Positions 8,581 through 17,530 of a DNA stretch of 64,000 bases are shown one piece after another (position 1 is the first letter of the stretch; every line of letters begins with the position of its first letter). Under the pieces are notes generated by a model. The model searched no databases and was not told where the DNA came from. It worked only from the letters and a program-made list of their open reading frames with translations. The stretch spans positions 310,001-374,000 of the forward strand of contig JAIQEU010000006.1 of the NCBI GenBank assembly GCA_020073665.1, given 5' to 3'. The position numbers and the translations under genes are program-made. Origin of the DNA: Terriglobia bacterium. Its GTDB lineage: Bacteria > Acidobacteriota > Terriglobia > Terriglobales > Acidobacteriaceae.

Positions 8581-9702
8581 ATGCCCAAAACCCCCGAGCA
8601 ATGGCTGGAGCATGCGGCGCCCGCGAAGAAGGGAGGCATTTTCAAGCTCTTCCTCGGATACGCCCCCGGCGTGGGCAAAACCTACAACATGCTGAGCGAG
8701 GCCGTCCGCCGCCACAGCCGCGGCGAAGATGTCGTGATCGGGGTGGTGGAAACCCACGGACGTAAGGCCATCGGGGAACTGGCCGCGAAACTCGAAACTG
8801 TCCCCCGAAAAAAAATCGAATACAAGGGCACAACCTTCGAAGAGATGGACGTGGATGCCATTCTGGCGCGTAAACCACAGGTTGCCCTGGTCGATGAATT
8901 GGCCCACACCAACATCGAAGGCAGCAAACACCAGAAACGCTACGAAGACATCTTCGAGCTGCTCGACGCCGGCATCGACGTGCTTTCCACCCTGAACATT
9001 CAGCACGTGGAAAGCGTTACGCCTACGGTGCAGGGTGTCACCGGCATCCAGGTAAGAGAGACGGTCCCGGACTGGGTGCTGCAGCGGGTCAGCGAAGTGG
9101 TGATGGCCGACCTCACTCCCGAGGCGTTGCAGAGCCGCATGCGGCGCGGAGATATTTACCCGTTGGAGCGAGTCGGCCGGGCTTTGGACAACTTCTTCCG
9201 CGAGGGGAATCTGATTGCCTTGCGGGAATTGGCATTGCGCCAGGTGGCGCAAGCCGTGGACAGGAGCTTGGAGTCTTACCGCGAAAAGGAAGAACCAGGG
9301 CGGGCGGTTGCGATTCGGGAACGCATCGCGGTCGGCGTCAGTTCCAACCCCGCGGCGCAGTATCTGATCGCACGCGCGGCGCGTATGGCCCAGGCGATTG
9401 ACGCCGAGTTGTATGTAGTCTACATCGATCTGGGGCAGGACCGCAGCGAGGCCAACCAGAAGACCCTCAGCGCAAACATCCGTTTTGCGGAGAACGTCGG
9501 CGCCCGCGTGGTCCGGCTCCAGGGCAAGAGCGTGGCCGAAGTGATGGCGGAATTTGTCCGCGAGAAACACATCACCCAGGTGGTCTTTGGCCGCTCTGCG
9601 ACCCGCGGCTGGCGCAGATATTTTTACCTCTCCGCCATCCACCAGTTCCTGCGCGATGCCCCGGCAGTGGATGTCCACATTGTCACCCAGGAACCGAGCT
9701 GA
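8581..9702 (+). CDS. kdpD: KdpD N-terminal sensor protein (KdpD + Usp domains)
   Basis: 373-aa protein matching only the cytoplasmic N-terminal part of KdpD. A P-loop GYAPGVGKT lies at residues 26-34, followed by the KdpD-family phrases ETHGRKAIGEL, DELAHTN and STLNIQHVES. A universal-stress-protein-like domain (about 245-370) contains VVFGRSATRGWRRYF. It has no transmembrane helices and no kinase core; these are supplied by the divergent gene ending at 7086. In E. coli this module senses potassium and ATP, and in some bacteria it binds c-di-AMP. Free-standing KdpD N-terminal proteins are known, for example in cyanobacteria. It lies 8 bp upstream of kdpE and is probably co-transcribed with it. 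Confidence 0.92.
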   Translation: MPKTPEQWLEHAAPAKKGGIFKLFLGYAPGVGKTYNMLSEAVRRHSRGEDVVIGVVETHGRKAIGELAAKLETVPRKKIEYKGTTFEEMDVDAILARKPQVALVDELAHTNIEGSKHQKRYEDIFELLDAGIDVLSTLNIQHVESVTPTVQGVTGIQVRETVPDWVLQRVSEVVMADLTPEALQSRMRRGDIYPLERVGRALDNFFREGNLIALRELALRQVAQAVDRSLESYREKEEPGRAVAIRERIAVGVSSNPAAQYLIARAARMAQAIDAELYVVYIDLGQDRSEANQKTLSANIRFAENVGARVVRLQGKSVAEVMAEFVREKHITQVVFGRSATRGWRRYFYLSAIHQFLRDAPAVDVHIVTQEPS

Positions 9703-9710
9703 GCTTCCAC

Positions 9711-10406
9711 ATGCCTAACCATCGCCGCATCCTGGTCGTGGACGACGAACCCCAGATCACCCGGGTGCTGCGCACCAGCCTATCCAGTCAGGGATATGAC
9801 ATTCGCGCTGCGAACGACGGCGAGACCGCGCTCGAAATCATGAAGGACTGGACGCCCGAGCTGGTGATCACCGATCTCTCCATGCCGAATATGGATGGCC
9901 TGGAGCTATGCCGTCGAATAAGGTCGGTCAGCCAGATTCCCATCATCGTGCTCTCCGTCCGCGGCGAGGAGCGGACCAAGATTCAAGCGCTGGACGCGGG
10001 CGCCGACGACTACGTCACTAAACCCTTCGGGATCGACGAACTATTGGCACGTGTACGGGCCCATCTGCGCCGGGCTCCGGCGGTGGGCAGCGAGGCGCCT
10101 ACGCTGATTGAAGTCGGCGATTTCCACATCGACCTGGCCGCCCACAAGGTGACAGTCCGCCAGCGCGAGGTTCATCTGACCCCTAAGGAATTCGACTTGT
10201 TGGTTTTCCTCTCCCGTGCCCCAGGGAAAGTGATGACGCACCGCGCCCTTTTGAATGCGGTGTGGGGCGGCAACAGCACCGAGCAGGTGGAATATCTGCG
10301 CGTCTTTGTTGGCCAGTTGCGCAAGAAGCTGGAGCCGGAAACCGCTTCTCCCCGCTATATCGTTACCGAGCCATGGGTTGGGTATCGCTTCGAACCCGGC
10401 GCATAA
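9711..10406 (+). CDS. kdpE: KdpE response regulator
   Basis: 231-aa OmpR/PhoB-type response regulator. The receiver domain (1-120) has acidic residues D11-D12, phospho-acceptor D55 in VITDLSMP and K in VTKPFG. The C-terminal winged helix (130-231) contains LTPKEFDLLVFLSRAPGKV and VEYLRVFVGQLRKKLE, characteristic of KdpE. It should bind tandem 11-bp half-sites upstream of the kdp genes; two such arrays are visible at 10432-10475 and 10927-10959. The start is 8 bp after the kdpD sensor stop. Confidence 0.95.
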   Translation: MPNHRRILVVDDEPQITRVLRTSLSSQGYDIRAANDGETALEIMKDWTPELVITDLSMPNMDGLELCRRIRSVSQIPIIVLSVRGEERTKIQALDAGADDYVTKPFGIDELLARVRAHLRRAPAVGSEAPTLIEVGDFHIDLAAHKVTVRQREVHLTPKEFDLLVFLSRAPGKVMTHRALLNAVWGGNSTEQVEYLRVFVGQLRKKLEPETASPRYIVTEPWVGYRFEPGA

Positions 10407-10431
10407 CTCCCGTCTTTTGAGCGCCCTACAT

Positions 10432-10475
10432 TTCTTACGAACATTCTACGAACTCTTTATTCGATCTTTACGCCT
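10432..10475. promoter_or_regulatory. Four tandem 11-bp repeats, candidate KdpE operator
   Basis: TTCTTACGAAC, ATTCTACGAAC, TCTTTATTCGA and TCTTTACGCCT follow each other with exact 11-bp periodicity. This is the geometry of OmpR/PhoB-family binding sites, one half-site per helical turn. They lie between kdpE and the first small gene of the kdp transcription unit. Operator function is inferred. Confidence 0.55.
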
Positions 10476-10515
10476 TCCGTTATCCAATCAACTGCGTTAG
10501 GGGAGCAAAGCTGAA

Positions 10516-10614
10516 ATGATCGTGCTTGCGGTTGTAAACATGCTTCTGTTGCTTCTGGGATTCTTCGCTGATTTGTGCAAGTCGGGCAGCGCGTCACCAG
10601 AGCAACAAAAATAG
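10516..10614 (+). CDS. Small membrane peptide (32 aa), hypothetical
   Basis: A 32-codon frame from ATG to TAG: residues 1-20 are one hydrophobic helix (MIVLAVVNMLLLLLGFFADL) and the tail is polar. GGGGAG lies 11 nt upstream of the ATG. It comes directly after the putative KdpE operator and ends 14 nt before the next gene. Small hydrophobic peptides such as KdpF are usual in kdp operons, but this one has no recognised relative. Confidence 0.45.
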   Translation: MIVLAVVNMLLLLLGFFADLCKSGSASPEQQK

Positions 10615-10628
10615 GAGAGGAACGTCTT

Positions 10629-10889
10629 ATGGTGTCGTCGATTCAGAATGTGTCTGCCGAACAACTGGCCAAAGTTTTCCACCACTATCACGAAGCGCTG
10701 GCGCACGACTTCCACGGTTGCGCCAGTCGCGAAGTCGCTACTTCCTGGGATCAGGCTCCCCAGGATGAACGCAAACTGATGGTCGCTGCCGCCCGGCTTA
10801 CCCTGCTCGAACTGGCCGTTCCTGCCCAGGAAGAACCGCCGAATCGTCAGTATTTCGCCAAACCAGGCGAGGCTGAGTGGGGCTGCTGA
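10629..10889 (+). CDS. 86-aa hypothetical protein of the kdp cluster
   Basis: Soluble, histidine-rich near the N-terminus (VFHHYHEALAHDFHGC) and ending in Cys. There is no signal peptide or membrane helix and no family that I recognise. The start is well supported by AGGAGAGGA, 7 nt before the ATG at 10629. Its place between kdpE and the structural genes suggests a regulatory or accessory role in the potassium response, but this is inferred from position only. Confidence 0.65.
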   Translation: MVSSIQNVSAEQLAKVFHHYHEALAHDFHGCASREVATSWDQAPQDERKLMVAAARLTLLELAVPAQEEPPNRQYFAKPGEAEWGC

Positions 10890-10926
10890 ATTCCCCATTT
10901 GGTCATCGACCCGCGGCCTTTATGAA

Positions 10927-10959
10927 TTCTTTACGAAATGCTTAGCCCACTCTTACGGG
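10927..10959. promoter_or_regulatory. Second 11-bp repeat array, candidate KdpE operator
   Basis: TTCTTTACGAA, ATGCTTAGCCC and ACTCTTACGGG run in 11-bp steps and share a CTTA core. The first unit closely repeats the array at 10432-10475. The array lies upstream of the porin and kdpFABC. Binding is inferred from geometry and similarity. Confidence 0.45.
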
Positions 10960-11179
10960 AGACGCAGTCAAATTGCGCTGGCGACGTCTTCCCGATAACT
11001 ATGCCTGGATAGTCTGTATGAAACTCGGTCTCACATTGTTGTGCTCGGGTGCGGTGATTTTCTTGCTGCGGTTTCTTGTGGCTCTTTTTGGAGAAGCAAA
11101 GAGTTCGTCGCCACGCGCGGTAAAGGTCTATTTTTTCACGAAGTTCAATCCATCTAAAAAACGCGGAGAACTGGTACTT

Positions 11180-12835
11180 ATGAATTCTAAGAAAGATGCG
11201 AACACATCTGCCGGGGAAACCGGAAAGCGGGCGATCTTGGTGGTACTGGCAGCGGCATTGCTGACGCTTCCATTGCATGGCCAACAGATGGTAGCGGCTT
11301 CCACCGGTAGCGAATCAGTCAATCCACCAGCTGGCGTCACCGATCAGCCAATACCACCTGCAGTGGCCAGAGAGCTCGAAGCCATGAAGCAGCGCATCGC
11401 TGAACTGGAAGCGGCGCTGAAACTGCACGATGCGGCAGCGCAATCAAGCGGGGTCGCAGGTACCGCTAGCGTCGGCACCGTTGTATCCGCGCTTCCCTCA
11501 CCTGTAGGAGGCGAGGCGATGCTGCCGCATGCCGCTCAAGGCGAAGCCGCCAAGCCCGAGCAGAAACCGCAGCCGGCCGAACCTTTCGCCTTCGCCGACT
11601 GGACCTGGCTCAACGGCAACCCGCGCACCAAAGAATCGCCCATGGATACGAAATTCTTTACACCCGAAATCCGTGCGGACGTCGACTACATCGTCGACTT
11701 CAATCATCCCAAGGACGACACCATCGGCGGCTCCAGCGAAGTCTTTCGCTCCAGTGAAGTCCATGTAACCCAACTCGGCGTCGGCGGCGATTTTCATTAC
11801 GACAACGTTCGTGCCCGGCTGATGACCCAGTTCGGACTGTATTCTCAAACCACTCCCCGCAACGATGCCAGTCCCGCGCGAGGCCAATGGAACCTCGACA
11901 ACGCCTATCGCTACCTATCCGAAGCCTACGGCGGGTACCACTTCAACGCGCTGCACGGCGTCAACGTGGATGCCGGAATTTTTATGTCCTACATCGGGCT
12001 GTTCAGCTACTACAACTTCGACAACTGGGCCTATCAGCCCTCGTATGTTTCGTCGAACACGCCCTGGTTCTTCAACGGTGTGCGGGTGCAGATCTTTCCT
12101 ACAGCGAAACTGAAGATCGAACCCTGGTTCATCAACGGATGGCAGTCCTACGGCCGGTTCAACGGCCGGCCTGGTTTGGGCGGACAGATTCTGTATCGCC
12201 CCAACGGGTCGATCTCGATCATCTCGAACAACTATGGAGTAGGTGCCGATGCACTGGGAATTCCCAACCGCACGCGCCTGCATACCGACGACAGCATCGA
12301 GGTCAAGTACTACGACAAGCCGGACAAATATTTGGACAAGATGGCATTCTCGTTGACCGGCGATGCGGGATGCGAGTCCGGCGGCGGCGTGAGTTGCACC
12401 GGCAATCACGGAACGGACCGCAAGCAGAGCTTTCTGGGTTACATGGCTTACAACCGCTTCTGGTTCAAGCACGACCTCTACGGCGTGACCCTTGGCGGGG
12501 GCCAAATCAACAATCCCGGCCGCTATCTGGTGCTGTTGCCGCCCATCAACGGCGCGACTGCAGTCTCGGGTACGCCGTACTTCACCGAGAATCCCGGCGA
12601 TCCGTACAAGGCCTGGGATGCTTCTGCGACCTTCGATTACATGCCCAGCCAGTACATTACGTTTCGCTGGGAGTTCGATCATCGCGCGGCGAACGTCCCA
12701 TACTTCTCCGGACGCGGCGGAATCACGCCGCCTGGAGGCAATCAAGGTGCCCCGGGTTCAAACGTGGCGAATTGGGCGCCGGATTTGCGCAAGGACGAGA
12801 ACCGCTTGAACCTGGCCATCCTCGTGAAATTCTGA
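11180..12835 (+). CDS. Outer-membrane beta-barrel porin of the kdp cluster
   Basis: 551 aa from ATG 11180: signal peptide with hydrophobic stretch AILVVLAAALLTLPLHGQ, a short coiled coil (ARELEAMKQRIAELEAALK, about 60-80), then a large Tyr/Trp/Gly-rich barrel ending LNLAILVKF with the terminal Phe expected for BAM substrates. It resembles the putative beta-barrel porin-2 type. It sits immediately before kdpF, so it probably supplies an outer-membrane entry route for potassium. The frame stays open upstream to 10973 and contains another hydrophobic segment from ATG 11018 (MKLGLTLLCSGAVIFLL), so a longer product or a read-through small protein is possible. The start at 11180 has GGAG upstream and a normal signal peptide. 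Confidence 0.8.
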   Translation: MNSKKDANTSAGETGKRAILVVLAAALLTLPLHGQQMVAASTGSESVNPPAGVTDQPIPPAVARELEAMKQRIAELEAALKLHDAAAQSSGVAGTASVGTVVSALPSPVGGEAMLPHAAQGEAAKPEQKPQPAEPFAFADWTWLNGNPRTKESPMDTKFFTPEIRADVDYIVDFNHPKDDTIGGSSEVFRSSEVHVTQLGVGGDFHYDNVRARLMTQFGLYSQTTPRNDASPARGQWNLDNAYRYLSEAYGGYHFNALHGVNVDAGIFMSYIGLFSYYNFDNWAYQPSYVSSNTPWFFNGVRVQIFPTAKLKIEPWFINGWQSYGRFNGRPGLGGQILYRPNGSISIISNNYGVGADALGIPNRTRLHTDDSIEVKYYDKPDKYLDKMAFSLTGDAGCESGGGVSCTGNHGTDRKQSFLGYMAYNRFWFKHDLYGVTLGGGQINNPGRYLVLLPPINGATAVSGTPYFTENPGDPYKAWDASATFDYMPSQYITFRWEFDHRAANVPYFSGRGGITPPGGNQGAPGSNVANWAPDLRKDENRLNLAILVKF

Positions 12836-12866
12836 TTCTGCGGATGGTGTAGGAGGAGGAACAATT

Positions 12867-12953
12867 ATGACTGATTTGATCTTCGTGATTCTGAGCGTTG
12901 CGTTTTTTCTGATTTCGATTGGCTATGTGCGGTTCTGCGATCGCATTCGTTGA
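12867..12953 (+). CDS. Small membrane peptide (28 aa) upstream of kdpF
   Basis: 28 codons, MTDLIFVILSVAFFLISIGY then a positively charged tail: one transmembrane helix. A strong ribosome-binding site, AGGAGGAGG, lies 6 nt before the ATG. Similar short peptides with an SIGYV/R-C-R ending occur before kdpF/kdpA in several phyla. Function unknown; probably a Kdp complex accessory. It ends 11 bp before kdpF. Confidence 0.7.
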   Translation: MTDLIFVILSVAFFLISIGYVRFCDRIR

Positions 12954-12964
12954 GGTGAAATGTG

Positions 12965-13054
12965 ATGAATCTTGAATCAGCCATCATGCTGGCGGTAAGC
13001 GCTCTGCTGATGGTTTACCTGTTGTACGCCCTGTTGCGGCCGGAGAAGTTCTGA
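12965..13054 (+). CDS. kdpF: KdpF, small stabilising subunit of the Kdp ATPase
   Basis: 29 codons: one transmembrane helix ending [12 protein letters not shown], the characteristic KdpF C-terminus. In E. coli KdpF stabilises the KdpABC complex in the inner membrane. Its TGA overlaps the ATG of kdpA by one base (TGATG), indicating translational coupling. Its own ATG is preceded by GAGGTG. Confidence 0.85.
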   Translation: MNLESAIMLAVSALLMVYLLYALLRPEKF

Positions 13055-14853
13055 TGACGGCGAATGGATGGATCCAGATCATCGTTTTCCTGGGGTTGAT
13101 ACTGGCGGTCACCAAGCCACTGGGCATCTTCATGGCCAGAGTGTTTAGCCGCGAGCGCACGTTCCTCGATCCAGTCATGCGACCCGTGGAGCGGCTGCTG
13201 TATCGCATGACCGGCGTGGACGAAGATCATGAGATGCGCTGGACGGAATACGCACTAACCATGCTGCTGTTCAGCGGCGTGTCCATGCTGCTGCTGTACG
13301 CAATAGAGCGGTCGCAACAGTTATTGCCCTGGTTGAATCCACAACACCTCCCGGCAGTGGCTCCTGCCCTGGCTTTCAACACCGCCGCTTCGTTCACCAC
13401 CAACACCAACTGGCAGAACTACGGCGGCGAGAGCACCATGAGCTACCTCACCCAGATGGTGGGCCTGGCGTACCACAACTTTGCCTCTGCCGCGGTGGGC
13501 ATTGCGCTGGCGATTGCGTTCATTCGCGGTATCGCGCGGCGGGAGAAGGAAACCATCGGCAACTTCTGGGTCGACATGACCCGGGCCACGCTCTGGTTAC
13601 TGTTGCCCATGTGCGTGATCGGAGCGCTGCTGCTGGTTTCACAGGGAGTAGTTCAGAACCTCAAGCCCTACGACACGGTGAAGTTAGTTGAGCCCCAGCA
13701 AATCCAGAAGACTGGCCCAGACGGCAAGCCGATGGTCGGACAAGACGGCAAGCCGGTGATGGATACCGTCGCCACTCAAACCATCGCACAGGGCCCGGTA
13801 GCCTCGCAGGAAGCTATCAAAGAACTGGGCACTAACGGCGGAGGCTTCTTCAACGCCAACAGCGCGCATCCCTTCGAGAATCCCACTCCCTTCAGCAACT
13901 ATCTGGAGATGTTTTTCATCTTTGCCATTCCCGCCGGCCTCACCTACACGCTTGGCCGAATGACTGGATCGCAGCGTCATGGATGGGCCGTGTGGGCAGC
14001 CATGGCAGTTTTGTTCCTGACTGGAGTGACCACAGCCTACTGGGCCGAAGCGCACGGCAATCCGTTGCTGAGCGGAGTGGACCAGCGTACCAGCCTCGCG
14101 CAGCCGGGCGGCAACATGGAAGGCAAGGAAGTCCGCTTTGGCATTGCCGATTCCACCCTGTTCGCTACCATCACCACCGACGCCAGCTGTGGAGCGATCA
14201 ACGGCTGGCACGATTCCTACACGCCGCTGGGCGGCATGGTGCCGCTGGTCAACATCATGCTCAGCGAAACCGTGTTCGGCGGCGTGGGCGCTGGTCTCTA
14301 CGGGATCTTGATCTACGTTGTCCTGGCGGTGTTTATCGCCGGGCTTATGGTGGGCCGTACGCCAGAGTATTTGGGGAAGAAGATCGAAGCCTACGACGTG
14401 AAGATGGCCATGCTGGTCACGCTAGTTTTCCCGTTCATCATCCTGGTGCTGACCGCGATCTCGTCGGTGGCAGGGTTCGGTACCTCCAGCATCAGCAACC
14501 CGGGCCCCCACGGATTGACCCAGATTCTCTACGCCTTCACCTCCATGGCCGGCAACAACGGCTCCGCTTTCGGCGGACTCAACGGCAACACGCTCTGGTA
14601 CAACACCGCGGGCGCAATGACCATGCTGGTGGGGCGCTTCTTCATGATTATTCCCATGCTGGCCATCGCCGGCAATCTGGCGAAGAAAAAGTACGTTCCG
14701 CCCTCTCTAGGCACTTTCCCGGTGACCACGCCGTTGTTCACGGTGTTGCTGGTGGGAGTGATTCTGATTGTGGGTGCGTTGACGTTCTTCCCGGCGTTGA
14801 GCCTGGGGCCGATCCTTGAGCACCTGCAGATGGTGGCGGGCAAGACTTTCTGA
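13054..14853 (+). CDS. kdpA: Potassium-transporting ATPase subunit A
   Basis: 599-aa potassium channel-like subunit of the KdpFABC P-type ATPase, an inner-membrane protein with about ten helices. The four selectivity-filter loops of the SKT superfamily are visible: [44 protein letters not shown] and [13 protein letters not shown]. It is about 40 residues longer than E. coli KdpA because of a hydrophilic insert near 210-245 ([20 protein letters not shown]). The start overlaps kdpF, and kdpB begins 7 bp after its stop. Confidence 0.97.
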   Translation: MTANGWIQIIVFLGLILAVTKPLGIFMARVFSRERTFLDPVMRPVERLLYRMTGVDEDHEMRWTEYALTMLLFSGVSMLLLYAIERSQQLLPWLNPQHLPAVAPALAFNTAASFTTNTNWQNYGGESTMSYLTQMVGLAYHNFASAAVGIALAIAFIRGIARREKETIGNFWVDMTRATLWLLLPMCVIGALLLVSQGVVQNLKPYDTVKLVEPQQIQKTGPDGKPMVGQDGKPVMDTVATQTIAQGPVASQEAIKELGTNGGGFFNANSAHPFENPTPFSNYLEMFFIFAIPAGLTYTLGRMTGSQRHGWAVWAAMAVLFLTGVTTAYWAEAHGNPLLSGVDQRTSLAQPGGNMEGKEVRFGIADSTLFATITTDASCGAINGWHDSYTPLGGMVPLVNIMLSETVFGGVGAGLYGILIYVVLAVFIAGLMVGRTPEYLGKKIEAYDVKMAMLVTLVFPFIILVLTAISSVAGFGTSSISNPGPHGLTQILYAFTSMAGNNGSAFGGLNGNTLWYNTAGAMTMLVGRFFMIIPMLAIAGNLAKKKYVPPSLGTFPVTTPLFTVLLVGVILIVGALTFFPALSLGPILEHLQMVAGKTF

Positions 14854-14860
14854 GGAACTA

Positions 14861-16891
14861 ATGGCAGACAAAAAGAAATCGAAGGCTATTTGGGACGTGA
14901 AGATCGTGCGCAGCGCGATCCTGCAGTCGTTGCTAAAACTCAATCCGCGCAAGATGATGGGCAACCCCGTCATGTTCGTGGTGGAAGTTGGGAGCGTGGT
15001 CACCACGCTGCTGCTGTTCCGCGCCCACTCCAGCTTTTCGTTCAATCTGCAGATCACGTTGTGGTTGTGGTTTACCGTGCTGTTTGCCAATTTCGCCGAG
15101 GCTATGGCTGAGGGCCGGGGCAAAGCCCAGGCCGAAACCCTGCGCAAGGCCCGCGCTGAAACCATGGCGCGACGCCTGCTGCCCGGCGGTGGCGAGGAAA
15201 TGGTCGCCAGCGCCAAGTTGCGCTCGGGCGACGAAGTGCTGGTGGTTGCTGGCGAGTTCATCCCCGGTGACGGAGAGATATTCGAAGGCATCGCCTCGGT
15301 CGATGAATCCGCTATCACCGGAGAATCTGCTCCTGTGATTCGCGAAGCCGGCGGAGACCGCTCCGCTGTCACCGGGGGCACACGAGTGCTTTCCGATCAG
15401 ATCAAAGTGCGTATTACGTCAGATCCAGGCTCGACTTTCCTCGATCGCATGATCGCGCTGGTCGAAGGCGCGGAGCGGCAGAAGACCCCGAACGAGATTG
15501 CACTTAACATCCTACTCGCAGGTCTGACCATCATCTTCCTGCTGGCAGTGGTCACGTTGCAACCGTTTGCCATCTACTCCGGCTCACCGCAGACCGTGTT
15601 TGTTCTAGTCTCGCTGCTGGTCTGCCTGATTCCTACGACGATTGGCGGCCTGCTTTCCGCGATCGGCATTGCTGGCATGGACCGCCTGGTACAGCACAAC
15701 GTTCTCGCCATGTCGGGGCGCGCGGTTGAGGCCGCCGGCGATGTGAACACTCTGCTGCTCGACAAGACCGGAACCATCACCCTCGGCAACCGCCAGGCGT
15801 CGGAGTTCATTCCCGCCCCCGGCATCACCGCCGCGCAAATGGCCGACGCGGCCCAACTCTCTTCGCTGGCCGACGAGACCCCCGAAGGCCGATCAATTGT
15901 CGTGCTGGCGAAAACGCAGTACGGCCTGCGTGGCCGCGAGTTGGCGGCGCATGAGGCCGTGTTTGTCCCCTTCACCGCGCAGACCCGCATGTCGGGAGTG
16001 AATCTCGATGGCCGTGAAATCCGCAAGGGAGCAGTCGACGCCATCATCAAATACCTGCAGCAACATGGCACGGTCTTACCCAAAGACGTTCAAGCTTCGG
16101 TAGAAACGATCGCACGCTCGGGTGGCACGCCGTTGGTGGTGGCGGAGAATCGCCGCGCCCTGGGCGTGATCCACCTCAAAGACATTGTCAAAGGCGGCAT
16201 GCGCGAGCGCTTCACCCAGTTGCGGGCCATGGGCATCAAGACCGTAATGATTACCGGCGACAACCCGCTTACGGCCGCCGCCATTTCCCGCGAGGCCGGC
16301 GTGGATGACTTCCTGGCCGAGGCGACGCCTAAAGACAAAATGGACTTGATCCGCCGCGAGCAGGCGGAAGGGAAACTGGTCGCCATGACCGGAGACGGTA
16401 CCAACGATGCTCCCGCGCTGGCCCAGGCCGACGTCGGGGTCGCCATGAACAGCGGCACTCAGGCCGCCAAAGAAGCCGGCAACATGGTCGATCTCGATTC
16501 CAATCCCACCAAGCTGATTGAGGTGGTGGAGATAGGCAAGCAACTGCTTATGACGCGAGGGGCACTTACAACGTTTTCGATTGCGAACGATGTAGCCAAG
16601 TATTTCGCCATCATCCCCGCCATGTTTGCCGCGACGTTCCCGGTGCTGAACGTGCTGAACATCATGCATCTGAAGACGCCGGAATCGGCCGTGCTCTCGG
16701 CAGTCATCTTCAACGCGCTAATTATTATTGCCCTGGTCCCGCTGGCACTACGCGGCGTGGCCTATCGCGCCCGGAGCGCCGAAGCTTTGCTGCGGCGCAA
16801 CCTCCTGATCTATGGCGTAGGCGGACTCATCGCGCCGTTCATCGGGATCAAGCTGATTGATGTGCTGATCACCGGTATTCATCTGGCATAG
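14861..16891 (+). CDS. kdpB: Potassium-transporting ATPase ATP-binding subunit B
   Basis: 676-aa P-type ATPase that hydrolyses ATP to drive potassium uptake through KdpA. Phosphorylated D301 lies in DKTGTIT, the actuator-domain TGES motif is in ITGESAPV, and the hinge is [20 protein letters not shown]. The ATG at 14861 follows GAGGAACTA and gives the usual [12 protein letters not shown] start; the frame is open further upstream inside kdpA. Operon order F-A-B-C is conserved. Confidence 0.97.
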   Translation: MADKKKSKAIWDVKIVRSAILQSLLKLNPRKMMGNPVMFVVEVGSVVTTLLLFRAHSSFSFNLQITLWLWFTVLFANFAEAMAEGRGKAQAETLRKARAETMARRLLPGGGEEMVASAKLRSGDEVLVVAGEFIPGDGEIFEGIASVDESAITGESAPVIREAGGDRSAVTGGTRVLSDQIKVRITSDPGSTFLDRMIALVEGAERQKTPNEIALNILLAGLTIIFLLAVVTLQPFAIYSGSPQTVFVLVSLLVCLIPTTIGGLLSAIGIAGMDRLVQHNVLAMSGRAVEAAGDVNTLLLDKTGTITLGNRQASEFIPAPGITAAQMADAAQLSSLADETPEGRSIVVLAKTQYGLRGRELAAHEAVFVPFTAQTRMSGVNLDGREIRKGAVDAIIKYLQQHGTVLPKDVQASVETIARSGGTPLVVAENRRALGVIHLKDIVKGGMRERFTQLRAMGIKTVMITGDNPLTAAAISREAGVDDFLAEATPKDKMDLIRREQAEGKLVAMTGDGTNDAPALAQADVGVAMNSGTQAAKEAGNMVDLDSNPTKLIEVVEIGKQLLMTRGALTTFSIANDVAKYFAIIPAMFAATFPVLNVLNIMHLKTPESAVLSAVIFNALIIIALVPLALRGVAYRARSAEALLRRNLLIYGVGGLIAPFIGIKLIDVLITGIHLA

Positions 16892-16911
16892 AACTGGCAT
16901 AGAAGAAGAAA

Positions 16912-17481
16912 ATGAAAAAACATCTCGTCACATCCGTTCTCATGACGATCGCAACCACCGTCCTGCTGGGAATCTTGTATCCGCTGGTTGTGACTGCGCT
17001 CGCGCAACTTGTTTTTCCTGATCAGGCCAACGGCCAGCTTCTCCACCGGAATGGAACCGTCGTAGGCTCGCGGCTGATTGGTCAGGCGTTCGTCGGCCCC
17101 GGATACTTCCACTCGCGCCCGTCCAACGCGGGCACCGGATATGACGCCGCCAACTCCAACGGCTCCCAACTCGGGCCCACAAATCACGCGCTTATTGATC
17201 GAGTCAAAGGTGATGTCGCCGCCAACCAAGCAGACCATCCGGGGCAGGCAGTGCCCGTCGATCTGGTGACCGCGTCCGGCTCTGGACTCGATCCCGACAT
17301 TTCTCCTGCGGCGGCGGAGTTCCAGGTTGCGCGCGTCGCGAGGGAACGAGCACTGCCTGAAGCAGACGTCCGGCGCTTGGTTCAGGAACACACAACGGCG
17401 CGGCAATTCGGTCTGCTGGGTGAGCCTCGAGTCAATGTGTTGGAGCTGAATCTCGTGCTCGACGATCTAACTCGCCGGTGA
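16912..17481 (+). CDS. kdpC: Potassium-transporting ATPase subunit C
   Basis: 189-aa periplasm-facing subunit with one N-terminal membrane helix (about 8-30). Family phrases are [34 protein letters not shown] and [12 protein letters not shown]. KdpC stabilises the complex. It ends the kdp operon 20 bp after kdpB and converges on the phosphodiesterase gene at 17498. Confidence 0.96.
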   Translation: MKKHLVTSVLMTIATTVLLGILYPLVVTALAQLVFPDQANGQLLHRNGTVVGSRLIGQAFVGPGYFHSRPSNAGTGYDAANSNGSQLGPTNHALIDRVKGDVAANQADHPGQAVPVDLVTASGSGLDPDISPAAAEFQVARVARERALPEADVRRLVQEHTTARQFGLLGEPRVNVLELNLVLDDLTRR

Positions 17482-17486
17482 GTGAA

Positions 17487-17530
17487 GGGAATCGGCGTCA
17501 TGCCGCTTGGGAATCGGCGTCATGCCGCTT
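17487..17530. repeat. 22-bp perfect tandem duplication
   Basis: The 22-mer beginning GGGAATCGGCGTCATGCCGC occurs at 17487-17508 and again at 17509-17530. It covers the stop codon and last residues of the minus-strand phosphodiesterase gene. Because 22 is not a multiple of three, the duplication probably altered that protein's C-terminus. Confidence 0.9.

Noticed and set aside
8563-9678. 371-codon minus-strand frame opposite the kdpD sensor gene
   Set aside because: The plus strand carries unmistakable KdpD motifs in the same interval; the minus frame has no domain.
10890-11179. c-di-AMP riboswitch upstream of kdp
   Set aside because: These occur before kdp or ktr genes in some bacteria, but no conserved core was recognisable; 11-bp operator repeats explain the region better.
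10973-11179. Extended N-terminus as the definite porin start
   Set aside because: It would place a second hydrophobic segment before a normal signal peptide and lacks a ribosome-binding site; kept only as an alternative.
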